Positions 1 through 8,671 are shown, counted from the stretch's first letter. The stretch is 64,000 nt of DNA from Microbacterium sp. Bi121 (GCF_918698005.1 NZ_CAKKLJ010000002.1:248001-312000); one strand, 5' to 3'. The notes: generated from the letters alone by a model not told the origin. Made by a program: numbers and translations.

Positions 1-546
1 CTGTTCGTGGGTTTCGTGTTCATCGGTGTCGCGCTCGGCATGATCCTGAGCCTTGTGACCTATGCGATCGTTCGCCGCAGGCGGGATTTCGCGAGCGTGA
101 CGCAGCTCGCGGCCGATCACTACGAGGTGACGGTGGCGCCGGACTCCCTCGCGAAGGCTCGCGCGGCGCTCGGATCCGCCCCGCGCACCCAGGTCGCCCG
201 GCCGACGGTCGACCTGGACGAACCGCCGCGGTACGGCGAGCGGGTCGCTCCTGGCACCGAGACCGCGGCGCAGGCGGGCGCGCAGGCTCCCGCCGGGCAC
301 GTGATCCCTCCCCGTCCCGCTGACCCGCGTCCCGCTGACCCGCGTCCTGCGGAAGCGCGGCCGCAATACGGCGAGCGGGTCGAGCAGGCCGCGCCGACGC
401 AGGACCCGACGCCGACGGATGCCGCTGACGGGGATGCTGCGCCCGAGTCGGCCACCGCTGAGACAGCGCCCGGAGGGACGGGGACTTCCGCAGAAGCCGC
501 GCCCGTGACGGACGAGTCGGCCCAGAAGCGCGACGACCGGGCCTGA
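1..546 (+). CDS. membrane-anchored Ala/Pro-rich protein, 5'-truncated
   Basis: The reading frame is open back to the first base of the window, so the true start may lie upstream; GTG at 7 is the first candidate inside. One hydrophobic segment (about residues 3-22 from that GTG) is followed by a basic stretch RRRR, which suggests an N-terminal membrane anchor with the rest in the cytoplasm. The remaining ~150 residues are rich in Ala, Pro, Glu and Asp, look disordered, and contain two YGERV motifs and a PADPR tandem repeat that is also visible as a DNA direct repeat near 313-350. One base separates its stop from the next start, so the two genes are probably cotranscribed. I do not recognise a family and assign no function. 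Confidence 0.6.
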   Translation: MFVGFVFIGVALGMILSLVTYAIVRRRRDFASVTQLAADHYEVTVAPDSLAKARAALGSAPRTQVARPTVDLDEPPRYGERVAPGTETAAQAGAQAPAGHVIPPRPADPRPADPRPAEARPQYGERVEQAAPTQDPTPTDAADGDAAPESATAETAPGGTGTSAEAAPVTDESAQKRDDRA

Positions 547-547
547 C

Positions 548-1195
548 ATGGGCTTCGACGTCGAGCTCCCTCGGGGGACGGTGCCGATCTCTACGGCCTG
601 GGGAGACGGCATCGGGCGCGGAACCGTCCTCGTCGCTCATGGCGCCGGCGCCGGGATGGAGCATCCGTTCCTCGTCGGATTCACCGACGCTCTGAACGCC
701 ATCGGTCTCTCGACCCTGCGGTTCAACTTCCCGTACCGCGAGCAGGGCAGGCGGATGCCCGGACCCGCCGCCCACGCGATCGCGACGTGGAAGGCCGCAG
801 TGGCGTATGCCCGCACTTTCGATCCCGCCGGTCCGCTGTGGGCGGCGGGCAAGTCCTACGGGGGACGGATGGCATCGATGGCAGTCGCTGAGGGGCTCGT
901 CGTCGACGGACTGGTGTATCTCGGTTACCCGCTGCACCCGCCGGGCGACCCTGGGAAGCTGCGCGCGGAGCACCTGCCGGCGATCGCCGTGCCCCAGCTG
1001 TTCATCGAAGGAACGAACGACCCCTTCGTACAGCCCGTTGCCCAGCTCGAGGAGGTCGTCCGGACCTGCCAGGACGCCCAGGTCGTCTGGGTCGAAGGCG
1101 GCGGACACTCGTTCGAGGTGAAGGGGCAGAAGCGACCGGCCGCCGAGATCGGGGCATCGCTCGCCCCGGTGGTCGCGGACTTCACCTCGAACTGA
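548..1195 (+). CDS. alpha/beta hydrolase family protein (KANL3/Tex30, dienelactone-hydrolase-like)
   Basis: A 215-residue single-domain alpha/beta hydrolase. The oxyanion strand reads LVAHGAGAG (residues 28-36), the nucleophile elbow GKSYGGR puts Ser at 103, the acid is Asp158 in EGTNDPF, and His187 lies in GGGHSF, so the triad is complete. The short length and the AHGAGAG motif match the KANL3/Tex30-like branch of small hydrolases. The substrate is unknown. There is no signal peptide, so it should be cytosolic. The ATG follows the previous stop by one base, which points to translational coupling. Confidence 0.85.
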   Translation: MGFDVELPRGTVPISTAWGDGIGRGTVLVAHGAGAGMEHPFLVGFTDALNAIGLSTLRFNFPYREQGRRMPGPAAHAIATWKAAVAYARTFDPAGPLWAAGKSYGGRMASMAVAEGLVVDGLVYLGYPLHPPGDPGKLRAEHLPAIAVPQLFIEGTNDPFVQPVAQLEEVVRTCQDAQVVWVEGGGHSFEVKGQKRPAAEIGASLAPVVADFTSN

Positions 1196-1229
1196 TGATC
1201 TCAGCGGGTGAACGACGCCGACCTGCCTC

Positions 1230-1829
1230 TCAGCGGTGCTTCCACCGGAACAGCAGCAGCCGCAGCGACGCTCCGATCTTCATCGGCACGATCTCGCCGA
1301 AGCGGTGCTCATCGGCTCGCACGAGGCGGTCGGCCAGGTCCGGACGCTGCTGACGCAGGTACTCCCGAGCCACTTCGGCATGCGGGGAGTTCGAGACGAT
1401 CTTGATCCGGTCGGCGTGCTCGATCAGCGGAATCGCGTTCTCGATGTTCTCCCACGTGGAACGGCTGTCCGGCTCGAGCACGATGTGTCCGGTGTAGTCG
1501 AGTTCCTCGCGCGCGTACCGCTCCATGATGACGGCCTCCGGCACGTCGCCCTCCACGGTGCCGCCGCACATCACGACGGTGCTGCGGGCATCGCGATCGA
1601 TGGAGCGGATGCCGGCGCGCACGCGGTAGCGGTTGATGAAGTTCGCGCGCTCGCCGCGGTTGCCGTAGCCGAGGACGACGACGGCCTCGGTGCTGCTCGC
1701 CGGTGCGGCTGCACCAAGCATCCGCCTGCTCGATCGCCAATGGACGTACTCCGCCCACACGGCGAACGCGGAGTACGCCGCGAAACCGGCCCAGAAGAGC
1801 CGGCCGGCGACGCCGCGCGAACTGCTCAA
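1230..1829 (-). CDS. YdcF/ElyC-family (DUF218) protein
   Basis: A 199-residue protein with one N-terminal membrane helix (about residues 7-28) followed by a DUF218 domain. Visible family features are VVVLGYG after the anchor, a VMCGGTVEGDVPEA segment, the LEPDSRSTWENIENA segment typical of the YdcF/SanA/ElyC group, and KIVSNSPHAEVA. Characterised relatives act in envelope maintenance and in undecaprenyl-phosphate-linked processes, but the chemistry is not settled. It starts 13 bases after the stop of the aminopeptidase P gene, so the two are probably one transcription unit. It converges with the hydrolase gene on the other strand. Confidence 0.8.
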   Translation of the reverse strand: MSSSRGVAGRLFWAGFAAYSAFAVWAEYVHWRSSRRMLGAAAPASSTEAVVVLGYGNRGERANFINRYRVRAGIRSIDRDARSTVVMCGGTVEGDVPEAVIMERYAREELDYTGHIVLEPDSRSTWENIENAIPLIEHADRIKIVSNSPHAEVAREYLRQQRPDLADRLVRADEHRFGEIVPMKIGASLRLLLFRWKHR

Positions 1830-1842
1830 GCCCCCGGGCCCG

Positions 1843-3270
1843 TCATCCCTCAGAGCCCCGAGCCTCAGAGCCCCGAGCGATCCAGGCCTCGATCTCGTCG
1901 GCCGTGCGAGGGATGTCGGCCGACAGGTTCACGGGACCGTCCGCGGTCATGAGGATGTCGTCCTCGATGCGCACGCCGATGCCGCGGAACTCCTCCGGAA
2001 CGGTGAGGTCATCGATCTGGAAGTACAGGCCGGGTTCGATCGTGAAGACCATGCCGGCCTCCAGCACGCCGTCGTAGTACATCTCGCGGCGTGCCTGTGC
2101 GCAGTCGTGCACGTCGATGCCGAGGTGGTGTGAGGTGCCGTGCACCATGTAGCGGCGGTGCTGGCCCCCTGCGTCGGCGTCCAGAGCCTCATCGGCGGTC
2201 ACCGGCAGCAGGCCCCACTCGGCAGTGCGCTTCGCGATCACAGCCATGGCGGCCTCATGAACCTGGCGGAAACGGACACCGGGGCGCGCTGCGGCGAATG
2301 CGGCGTCAGCGGCTTCGAGAACCGTCTCGTAGACGCGGCGCTGCACGTCCGAGAACCGCCCGTTCACCGGCAGGGTGCGGGTGATGTCCGCGGTGTACAG
2401 GCTGTCGGCTTCGACGCCGGCGTCCACGAGGATCAGGTCACCGGGAATAACGGCGCCGTCGTTGCGCGTCCAGTGCAGGTAGCAGGCGTGCGGTCCGGAA
2501 GCCGAGATCGTGTCGTAGCCCTCGCCGTTGCCGTCCTCGCGGGCGCGGCGGTGGAAGACCCCCTCCACGACGCGTTCGCCGCGGGCATGCTGGGCGGCGT
2601 CGGGGAGAGCCGCGATGATGTCGTCGAATCCGCGCGCCGTGATCTCGACGGCTCGGCGCATCTCGGCGATCTCGTAGTCGTCCTTGACCAGGCGCAGTTC
2701 GGACACGAAGCGTTCGAGGTCGGCATCCGCCAGCGTCACGTCGTCGTCGGTCGCGCCGAACGCGGAGAGGTGCTCTGTGGTCACCGCCAGGTCGGCGGCG
2801 ACGCCGGCGAGCGAGGGGCGGGGGCCGATCCAGAACTCCCCGACCGTGGCATCGGCGTAGAACTCGGTCGTCGTGCGGTCGGCCCGCTCACGGAAGTAGA
2901 GGGTGATGTCGTGACCGTCATCCGCTGCGTCCGAAGAACGGGGCTCGAACACCAGGACGGAGTCGGGCTCGGTGTCGGCCGCCCACCCGGTGAGATGGGC
3001 GAAGGCGGAGTGCGCACGGAACGGGTAGTCGGTGTCGTTGCTGCGCTGCTTGAGGGAGCCGGCCTCGATCACCAGGCGCTTGCCGGGGAAGGCTGCGGAC
3101 ACCTTGTCGCGACGAGCAGCGGCGTAGGCGGCCTGCTCGCGGGCGGCGGGGAGCGACTCCGGACGCTCGGCCCACCCGGTGGAGATCGTGTCCAGGAATC
3201 CTCGCGGGAACGGCTGCTTGCGGTTCGTGACGGGGGCTTCTTCGATCGTCTCGTTCTCTGCGGTGCTCAT
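1843..3270 (-). CDS. pepP: aminopeptidase P family protein (Xaa-Pro aminopeptidase)
   Basis: A 475-residue M24B metallopeptidase that removes an N-terminal residue preceding proline. The N-terminal domain (about 45-180) has the creatinase/AMP_N look (SNDTDYPFRAHSAFAHLTGW). The C-terminal pita-bread domain supplies all five dinuclear metal ligands: Asp283 (VDAGVE), Asp295 (TADITRT), His381 (HGTSHHLG), Glu412 (TIEPG) and Glu436 (IGVRIEDD). There is no signal peptide, so it is cytosolic. A GAGACT hexamer lies six bases before the ATG (3277-3282 on the complement), a weak match to the leaderless promoter pattern. It heads a two-gene unit with the DUF218 gene. Confidence 0.93.
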   Translation of the reverse strand: MSTAENETIEEAPVTNRKQPFPRGFLDTISTGWAERPESLPAAREQAAYAAARRDKVSAAFPGKRLVIEAGSLKQRSNDTDYPFRAHSAFAHLTGWAADTEPDSVLVFEPRSSDAADDGHDITLYFRERADRTTTEFYADATVGEFWIGPRPSLAGVAADLAVTTEHLSAFGATDDDVTLADADLERFVSELRLVKDDYEIAEMRRAVEITARGFDDIIAALPDAAQHARGERVVEGVFHRRAREDGNGEGYDTISASGPHACYLHWTRNDGAVIPGDLILVDAGVEADSLYTADITRTLPVNGRFSDVQRRVYETVLEAADAAFAAARPGVRFRQVHEAAMAVIAKRTAEWGLLPVTADEALDADAGGQHRRYMVHGTSHHLGIDVHDCAQARREMYYDGVLEAGMVFTIEPGLYFQIDDLTVPEEFRGIGVRIEDDILMTADGPVNLSADIPRTADEIEAWIARGSEARGSEG

Positions 3271-3293
3271 CCATCCAGTCTCTCACTCCTGCG

Positions 3294-3299
3294 TAGGGT
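3294..3299 (+). promoter_or_regulatory. -10 box TAGGGT, leaderless-type promoter
   Basis: The hexamer lies seven bases before GTG 3307 and no Shine-Dalgarno lies between. This fixes the start of the DUF3054 gene, whose frame is also open far upstream by chance. Confidence 0.6.
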
Positions 3300-3306
3300 G
3301 GGGAAT

Positions 3307-3669
3307 GTGGTGATTCTCATCGATCTGGTGCTCGTGGTCGTCTTCTGCGTGATCGGACGGCTCTCGCACGCGGAGGGGATCTTCGGCGACCTACCTGGAC
3401 TCATGAACACGATCTGGCCGTTCGCGGTGGCGGCGCTCATCGCGCACGCCGCGCTTCTGCTTCGCCGGGCGCGGCCCGACAGGATGCTGCCAGGGCTGCT
3501 CGTGTGGGCCGTCACGGTCGTCCTCGGCCTGCTGCTGCGCGCCGTCAGCGGTCAGGGGACGGCGGTGCCCTTCATCATCGTCGCTACGCTCACACTGGCC
3601 CTGTTCTTGCTCGGCTGGCGCGCTGTGGCCGCACTCGTGCGGCGGGCACGGGCGCGTTCGGCCTCCTGA
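3307..3669 (+). CDS. DUF3054 domain membrane protein
   Basis: A 120-residue protein with about four hydrophobic helices covering nearly its whole length, beginning VVILIDLVLVVVFCVIGRLSH. The IGR-SH motif after the first helix and the overall length match DUF3054, a small actinobacterial and haloarchaeal membrane family of unknown role. The frame is open upstream across the antisense of the aminopeptidase gene, but that extension has no family resemblance. GTG 3307 is chosen because of the -10 box seven bases before it. A second GTG follows immediately. Confidence 0.8.
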   Translation: MVILIDLVLVVVFCVIGRLSHAEGIFGDLPGLMNTIWPFAVAALIAHAALLLRRARPDRMLPGLLVWAVTVVLGLLLRAVSGQGTAVPFIIVATLTLALFLLGWRAVAALVRRARARSAS

Positions 3670-3678
3670 GCGCAGGGC

Positions 3679-4695
3679 TCAGCCGGCGGGTTCGAGCTGC
3701 ACGACGAGTGCACGGTGGTCGGAGCCGGCGGCATCCAGCACCAGCGAGCCGGTCGGGACCCAGTTCTCGGTCGCCATGACGTGATCGATCGGGGCGCCGA
3801 TCAGCTCGGGATAGTCCGCCGGCCACGTGCCGGTGATCCCGGTGCCGGTGCGCGACGCGACGTCACGGCAGTTGCCCATGTCGCCGCCGTCGACACCGAG
3901 CCCGGCCATGTGGTCGAGGGTCGCGTTGAAGTCGCCGGCGAGGATGAAATCGCCCTGAGGGCACTGATCGGCGATCCATTCCAGGTCGGACTGCCACCGC
4001 GCCATCGCTTCGACGCGCGGTGCCACAGCGTGCACCGCGACGATCGTGGGGCCCGAACCGCTGACCGGCATGATCACGGCACTGGGAACGGAACTGGTGT
4101 TGCTGCTGCCGTCCTCGGACGATGCGATCACCGAGTAATCGCCGAGCTCGGGCGAGATGAGGATCGTCGTCTCCCACGCCTGCGGGCCGTTCTCGACGTT
4201 GCCGAACTGGACGTGGTGGACCCACATCGGATGCCCCTGCTCCCGCAGCATGACGGCGATGCGCTCGCCCACGGATTCCGCCGTCTCGGGGAGCGTCACG
4301 ACGTCGACCTGCTGCGTCAGGATGGCGTCGGCGATCGTCTCGGCCGAGACCGCCTCGCCGGCGGTGTTCCACGTGAGGACCCGAACGCCGGCATCCGTCT
4401 TCTCGGGCAGGGAACCCGTGCCGAACCCGCGCATCGCACCGATCGCGCCTGTCGCCGCCGCGCCCAGCAGGGCGACGATGAGGATGGATGCTGCGAACCC
4501 GCGCAGCGGGCGGGCGAACAGCAGCAGCAGCGAGAGCAATGCTATGGCCACGAAAGCGGCCAGCACGAGGCCGCGAACGGCTACCAGCTGCGCGAACGGG
4601 AACGTCTGCTCGAGCTGGAAGAACTGCGGCCACACCACGATCGCCGACGCGATCGCGAACAGCACGGTGAGGAGGATTCCCAGCAGTCGAAACAT
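3679..4695 (-). CDS. endonuclease/exonuclease/phosphatase (EEP) fold membrane protein
   Basis: A 338-residue protein with three N-terminal membrane helices (about 1-25, 36-62, 66-88) and a C-terminal EEP domain. Expected catalytic positions are present: Asn110 (LTWN), Glu137 (TLPET), His222 (AVHAV), Asp255 and Asn257 (AGDFNA), Asp304 (IDHV) and the final SDH at 325-327. The topology places the EEP domain outside the membrane. Related actinobacterial proteins are annotated only as EEP-family; the substrate could be a phosphodiester or phospholipid. The frame runs on to 4821, but ATG 4695 begins the first helix directly and the extension is arginine-rich and overlaps the neighbour's promoter. 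Confidence 0.85.
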   Translation of the reverse strand: MFRLLGILLTVLFAIASAIVVWPQFFQLEQTFPFAQLVAVRGLVLAAFVAIALLSLLLLFARPLRGFAASILIVALLGAAATGAIGAMRGFGTGSLPEKTDAGVRVLTWNTAGEAVSAETIADAILTQQVDVVTLPETAESVGERIAVMLREQGHPMWVHHVQFGNVENGPQAWETTILISPELGDYSVIASSEDGSSNTSSVPSAVIMPVSGSGPTIVAVHAVAPRVEAMARWQSDLEWIADQCPQGDFILAGDFNATLDHMAGLGVDGGDMGNCRDVASRTGTGITGTWPADYPELIGAPIDHVMATENWVPTGSLVLDAAGSDHRALVVQLEPAG

Positions 4696-4768
4696 CCTCT
4701 CGAGCCTAAGGGCGCACGCTGTGAATCGCCTGCCGTGACGCCGCCGCGCCGTCGTCCTGGGCCCGCAG

Positions 4769-4774
4769 TAGTGT
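4769..4774 (+). promoter_or_regulatory. -10 box TAGTGT, leaderless-type promoter
   Basis: It lies six bases before ATG 4781 of the PHP gene, with no room for a ribosome-binding site after the expected transcription start. Confidence 0.6.
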
Positions 4775-4780
4775 CGAGTC

Positions 4781-5647
4781 ATGACCGACCGGAGCTTCGC
4801 GGGGCCGAGCGACCTGCACATGCACTCGAATCACTCCGACGGCACCGAGAACCCCGGTCAGGTCGTCCGTCAGGCGCGTGACCACGGCATCCGCACGATG
4901 GCGCTCACCGACCATGACCGCACCACAGGGTGGGACGAGGCGGCTCGCACCGCCGTTTCTCTCGGCATGACCTTCATCCCCGGCATGGAATTGTCGGCGA
5001 AGCACCAATGGCGCAGCGTCCACGTGCTCGGATACCTGTTCGATCCGGAGGACGCGGCGCTCCGTGCCGAGACGGACCGCATCCGCGACGACCGGGTCGG
5101 GCGGGCGGAGCGGATCGTCCGCAACATCGGCCGGGACTACGAGCTGAGCTGGGCGGATGTGCTCGAGCAGACGACGGTGGATGCCACGGTCGGCCGCCCG
5201 CACATCGCCGACGCACTCGTCGCCCGCGGGATCGTCCGCGACCGCGCAGAGGCGTTCGACGGCATTCTCCATCCCCGCGAGGGGTACTACGAGCCGCACT
5301 ACGCGCCGGATCCGCTCACCGCCGTCCGGCTGATCGCGGATGCGGGGGGAGTGACGATCATCGCGCACCCCGTCACGTCAGGGCGCGATCGCATGATGCC
5401 GCTCGACTTCATCGAGCAGCTCATCGCCGCAGGGCTCGGCGGCTTCGAGATCGACCACCGCGAGAACACCGAACAGGGCAAACGGACGCTGCAGAAGCTC
5501 GCGTCGAAGCACGACCTCATCGTGACGGGGTCGAGCGACTACCACGGTGCTGGCAAGCCCAACAGGCCGGGCGAGAACACCACCTCGGACGAGATGGTGG
5601 CTCGGATCATCGCCCAGGCGACGGGGACGAGCCCCCGCTACCCGTAG
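4781..5647 (+). CDS. PHP-domain phosphoesterase (nucleoside-bisphosphate phosphatase-like)
   Basis: A 288-residue single-domain PHP protein, cytosolic. Metal-binding motifs are clear: DLHMHSNHSDG (His13, His15, Asp20), LTDHDRT (Asp44, His45), GMELS (Glu70), IIAHP in the C-terminal half, and SSDYHG near the end. The length and motifs fit the family that includes 3',5'-nucleoside bisphosphate phosphatase and RNase AM (YciV/TrpH). Exact substrate choice cannot be read from sequence. It converges with the RNA helicase gene, 13 bases apart. Confidence 0.88.
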   Translation: MTDRSFAGPSDLHMHSNHSDGTENPGQVVRQARDHGIRTMALTDHDRTTGWDEAARTAVSLGMTFIPGMELSAKHQWRSVHVLGYLFDPEDAALRAETDRIRDDRVGRAERIVRNIGRDYELSWADVLEQTTVDATVGRPHIADALVARGIVRDRAEAFDGILHPREGYYEPHYAPDPLTAVRLIADAGGVTIIAHPVTSGRDRMMPLDFIEQLIAAGLGGFEIDHRENTEQGKRTLQKLASKHDLIVTGSSDYHGAGKPNRPGENTTSDEMVARIIAQATGTSPRYP

Positions 5648-5660
5648 CCGGCGTCGTTGC

Positions 5661-7211
5661 TCAGGCTCCGGCCGGCGCTGCACCGCCGGAGCGGCGACGA
5701 CGGCGACGACGCTGCGGCGCCGGCTTGCCGTCGCGGTGCTCGCTGGTGGCGTCGCCGTCATGGGTGCCGGCGCCCTCGGCATCACGGCCTGCGGCCGGTG
5801 CCGACTCCGATCCGCCGGCGGCGGGGGTCGCAGCGTCCTCGGTGAACGTCGAGCCGACTGCACCGCTCGCGCCACCGCGGCGGCGGCGGCGCCGACGCTT
5901 CGTGGTGCCTTCGTCCGTACCCTCTGCGGCGGCATCCGCTGCCTTCTGGGGCTGACGCTGACGACGCTCTGCCGCCGGCTTCTCGGCCTTGGGTGCGGTC
6001 GTCAGACGGCCCTTCGTGCCCTCGGGGATATCCAGGTCGGTGTACAGGTGCGCGCTCGACGAGTAGGTCTCGACGGGCTCGGGCTGACCGAACTCGAGCG
6101 CGCGGTTGATGAGGGCCCACTTGTGCAGGTCCTCCCAGTCGACGAACGTCACGGCGATACCGGTCTTGCCGGCGCGGCCGGTGCGCCCGGCGCGGTGCAG
6201 ATACGTCTTCTCCTCATCGGGGATCGTGTGGTTGATGACGTGCGTGACGTCGTCGACGTCGATGCCGCGGGCGGCGACGTCGGTCGCGACCAGGACGTCG
6301 CGCTTGCCGGCCTTGAACGCGGCCATTGAGCGCTCGCGCTGCTCCTGACCCATGTCGCCGTGAACGCCGCCGACGTTGAACCCGCGATCGCCGAGTTCGT
6401 CGACGAGTCGCTGCGCCGCGCGCTTGGTGCGCGTGAAGATGACGGTCTTGCCGCGGCCCTCGGCCTGCAGGATGCGGGCGATGACCTCATCCTTGTCGAG
6501 TGAGTGCGCGCGGTAGACGAGGTGCTTGATGTTCGCCTGGGTGAGGCCCTCGTCGGGGTCGTTCGCACGGATGTGGATCGGGTTCGACATGAAGCGGCGG
6601 GCGAGCGCCACGATCGGGCCGGGCATGGTCGCCGAGAAAAGCTGGGTGTGGCGGACCGCCGGCACCTTCTGGAAGATCTTCTCGATGTCGGCGAGGAAGC
6701 CGAGGTCGAGCATCTTGTCTGCCTCGTCGAGGACGACCTCCGTGGCGTTCGACAGGTCGAGCAGACGCTGACCGGCGAGGTCGATCAGACGGCCCGGTGT
6801 GCCGACGACGATCTGCGCACCGGCCTTGAGCTGGTCGATCTGGCCCTCGTAGGCCTTGCCGCCGTAGATGGCGACGACGCTGGTCGAGCGGTTGCTCGTC
6901 AGCAGGTCGATGTCCTCGTACACCTGCACCGCGAGCTCGCGGGTCGGGACGACGATGAGGGCTTTGACGCCGTGCTCCGGGTCCTTGCCGAGTCGTTGCA
7001 CGACGGGGATGCCGAAGCCGAAGGTCTTGCCGGTGCCGGTCTTCGCCTGCCCGATGATGTCCTGCCCGGGAAGGCCCAGGGGGATGGTCTGCTCCTGGAT
7101 GGGGAACGCGTCGACGATGCCCTTGGAAGCGAGCGCGTCGATGATGTCCTGATCGATGTTGAGATCAGCGAAAGTTGTCACTTGTTCTGTTGCCTGTCCG
7201 GCGGCCTTCAC
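5661..7211 (-). CDS. DEAD-box ATP-dependent RNA helicase
   Basis: About 516 residues. All helicase motifs are present in order: Q-motif region around FPIQEQTIP, motif I AKTGTGKT, PTRELA, GG, TPGR, DEAD, SAT, VIFTRTK, ATDVAARGIDV and HRAGRTGRAG. The ~120-residue C-terminal tail is low-complexity, with two clusters of consecutive arginines plus glycines, probably an RNA-binding extension. The position next to a ferritin-like gene and the DUF3107 gene resembles the neighbourhood of mycobacterial rhlE. The start is uncertain: GTG 7211 is the longest, while GTG 7181 would begin VTTFADLN, the usual N-terminus of such proteins. Confidence 0.93.
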   Translation of the reverse strand: MKAAGQATEQVTTFADLNIDQDIIDALASKGIVDAFPIQEQTIPLGLPGQDIIGQAKTGTGKTFGFGIPVVQRLGKDPEHGVKALIVVPTRELAVQVYEDIDLLTSNRSTSVVAIYGGKAYEGQIDQLKAGAQIVVGTPGRLIDLAGQRLLDLSNATEVVLDEADKMLDLGFLADIEKIFQKVPAVRHTQLFSATMPGPIVALARRFMSNPIHIRANDPDEGLTQANIKHLVYRAHSLDKDEVIARILQAEGRGKTVIFTRTKRAAQRLVDELGDRGFNVGGVHGDMGQEQRERSMAAFKAGKRDVLVATDVAARGIDVDDVTHVINHTIPDEEKTYLHRAGRTGRAGKTGIAVTFVDWEDLHKWALINRALEFGQPEPVETYSSSAHLYTDLDIPEGTKGRLTTAPKAEKPAAERRQRQPQKAADAAAEGTDEGTTKRRRRRRRGGASGAVGSTFTEDAATPAAGGSESAPAAGRDAEGAGTHDGDATSEHRDGKPAPQRRRRRRRSGGAAPAGA

Positions 7212-7226
7212 GAAGACGGAGCCACC

Positions 7227-7232
7227 ACGTTA
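7227..7232 (-). promoter_or_regulatory. -10 box TAACGT upstream of the RNA helicase gene
   Basis: The hexamer TAACGT on the complement would place transcription initiation about eight bases before GTG 7211 or about 38 bases before GTG 7181. No good -35 is visible. Confidence 0.35.
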
Positions 7233-7340
7233 CGGATCCACGCCGTCTCTTGTGCCACAGGCGCGGCGTCCTGCTCCACCGGCAGGACGCGTCCAGCCTA
7301 CCCGAGGCGGCCCCGCAGACGAGGATCCGGTGCGCGCAGG

Positions 7341-7346
7341 TAGTCT
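7341..7346 (+). promoter_or_regulatory. -10 box TAGTCT, leaderless-type promoter
   Basis: It lies six bases before GTG 7353 of the ferritin-like gene. Confidence 0.6.
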
Positions 7347-7352
7347 GATCCC

Positions 7353-8063
7353 GTGGTGAAGTGGTTCTGGCAGCGAGACAAGCCCCGGCGCACCCTGACC
7401 CTGCGCAGTCGGGGGGACATGGGAGACGCGACACGCGTCGACTTCGCCGAACTCGCGCCGGAGCTCAACCGCTTCCTCGGGCAGGCCGCCTATCTGCAGC
7501 TCGGTTACTTCGAGACGCTCACGCGCCTCATCCGCGCTACCCCTGAGCTCGATGAGAAGGAAGCGCTCGCACGAGCCGCCGGCGCGGCCCTCAGCAAGCA
7601 CCGCGGCATCGTCGAGGTGATCCGCGCCCAGGGCGAGGATCCGACCGAGATCATGCTGCCGTTCCAGGAGCACCTGGACGCCTTCCGGCGCAAGACCATC
7701 GGCGCGAGGCCGCGCGAGACGCTTCTCGCGGTGTACATCACGGCGGGGATGCTGGACGACTTCTACCTCGCCCTCGCCTCGAGCTACGGCGATACCGGCG
7801 CACGGGTCGCCGAGATCCTGCGCGAGGACGATGACACCGGCGAGATCGTCGCCATCCTCAAGCGCACGATCGAGATCGACAACGAGTGGCGCTCGCTGTT
7901 GTCGATGTGGGCGCGGCGCATGGTTGGGGACACCGTGCTGGTGGCGCGGCAGGCGCTGCGAGCCGAGCGCCTCATCGAGGACGAGGACCGCGTCGAGCCC
8001 GTGTACACCGAGCTCATGGGCGCGCATGCGCGCCGCATGGACGCGATGGGGCTGGCCGCGTAG
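7353..8063 (+). CDS. ferritin-like fold protein (MiaE-like family)
   Basis: A 236-residue, mainly helical protein without signal peptide. The helical pattern with FLGQAAYLQLGYFETL, then AAGAALSKHRGIVEVIR and a central AVYITAGMLDDFYLALAS helix matches the actinobacterial 'ferritin-like fold-containing protein' family related to MiaE. Possible metal ligands are Glu and His residues in these helices (for example ETL and SKHR), but I cannot confirm a diiron site. It lies between an RNA helicase and DUF3107 genes, as does Rv3210c in M. tuberculosis as I recall it. Two GTG codons are tandem at the start; the -10 spacing favours the first. Confidence 0.75.
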   Translation: MVKWFWQRDKPRRTLTLRSRGDMGDATRVDFAELAPELNRFLGQAAYLQLGYFETLTRLIRATPELDEKEALARAAGAALSKHRGIVEVIRAQGEDPTEIMLPFQEHLDAFRRKTIGARPRETLLAVYITAGMLDDFYLALASSYGDTGARVAEILREDDDTGEIVAILKRTIEIDNEWRSLLSMWARRMVGDTVLVARQALRAERLIEDEDRVEPVYTELMGAHARRMDAMGLAA

Positions 8064-8075
8064 CGTCCGTCCCGC

Positions 8076-8140
8076 GAGAAATCACGAACTGCACGAAACA
8101 TCACGTGGCGCGCGGTGTCTCGCGTCGGAAGTGGTTTCTC
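8076..8140. repeat. inverted repeat in convergent intergenic gap
   Basis: Arms GAGAAATCAC (8076-8085) and GTGGTTTCTC (8131-8140) pair with one G-T wobble across about 45 bases. It sits between the stops of two convergent genes and could be a weak bidirectional transcription end, but there is no T run. Confidence 0.35.
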
Positions 8141-8154
8141 GGGCGGCAGCGGAC

Positions 8155-8442
8155 TCAGATTCCGAGCGCTGCGCGCTTCGCGGCATCCGACCTGCGACGG
8201 GATGCCGTGAGGGCGAGGCCCGCGGCCGCGGCGACGACGAGGCTGCCGAGGATACTGGCCAGCCAGAGCCAGCCGCTGTCCTCGCCGACGCCCGACCACT
8301 GCATGAGCGTGTAGATGCTCGCCGCCGCGGCCGTGGCGACGGCCGGCACGACCGCGACGCCGCGCAGCGCGCGGTCTGGAAGCAGGAAGTGCACGCCGAT
8401 GCCGAACGCGCACGCGGCGATCAGCGCGAGGAGGATGTACAT
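8155..8442 (-). CDS. small membrane protein, three helices
   Basis: A 95-residue protein beginning MYILLALIAACAFGIG, with three predicted membrane helices and a short basic tail (TASRRRSDAAKRAALGI). It starts four bases after the stop of the DUF3107 gene, so it is probably cotranscribed and translated after it. The frame continues upstream to 8541, but that part is antisense-like Ser/Pro/Arg sequence overlapping the DUF3107 gene, so ATG 8442 is preferred. I do not recognise a named family. Confidence 0.7.
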   Translation of the reverse strand: MYILLALIAACAFGIGVHFLLPDRALRGVAVVPAVATAAAASIYTLMQWSGVGEDSGWLWLASILGSLVVAAAAGLALTASRRRSDAAKRAALGI

Positions 8443-8446
8443 CGGG

Positions 8447-8671
8447 TCAGGCGACGAAGCCGACGCGACGGGACTCCTCGGTGCCGAGCTCGATGTATGC
8501 GAGGTTCGCGGTCGGGACGATGTAGGAGTTGCCCTTGACATCGGTGAAGCTCACGTGAGCGCTGTTCTGCTCGAGAGCGGCGGCCACCTGGGTGCGGACA
8601 TCGTCCGCGCTGGTGGCGGTCTCGAAGTTCAGTTCGCGGCCGGTGTTGATGATGCCGATGCGGATTTCCAC
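8447..8671 (-). CDS. DUF3107 family protein
   Basis: A 74-residue protein starting VEIRIGIINTGRELNFET and ending around YIELGTEESRRVGF, a full-length match to the small actinobacterial DUF3107 family (TB9.4, Rv3208A in M. tuberculosis). Its function is unknown. GTG 8671 has a good ribosome-binding site, AAGGAG, five bases upstream (8677-8682 on the complement), which decides this start over the longer frame to 8956. This contrasts with the leaderless starts nearby. It heads a two-gene unit with the small membrane protein and is divergent from the adnA-like gene. Confidence 0.88.
   Translation of the reverse strand: MEIRIGIINTGRELNFETATSADDVRTQVAAALEQNSAHVSFTDVKGNSYIVPTANLAYIELGTEESRRVGFVA

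Noticed and set aside
2140-3306. Long open frame on the + strand running into the DUF3054 gene
   Set aside because: It is antisense to the aminopeptidase P gene, has no family resemblance, and a promoter-like box with a start codon lies at 3294-3307.
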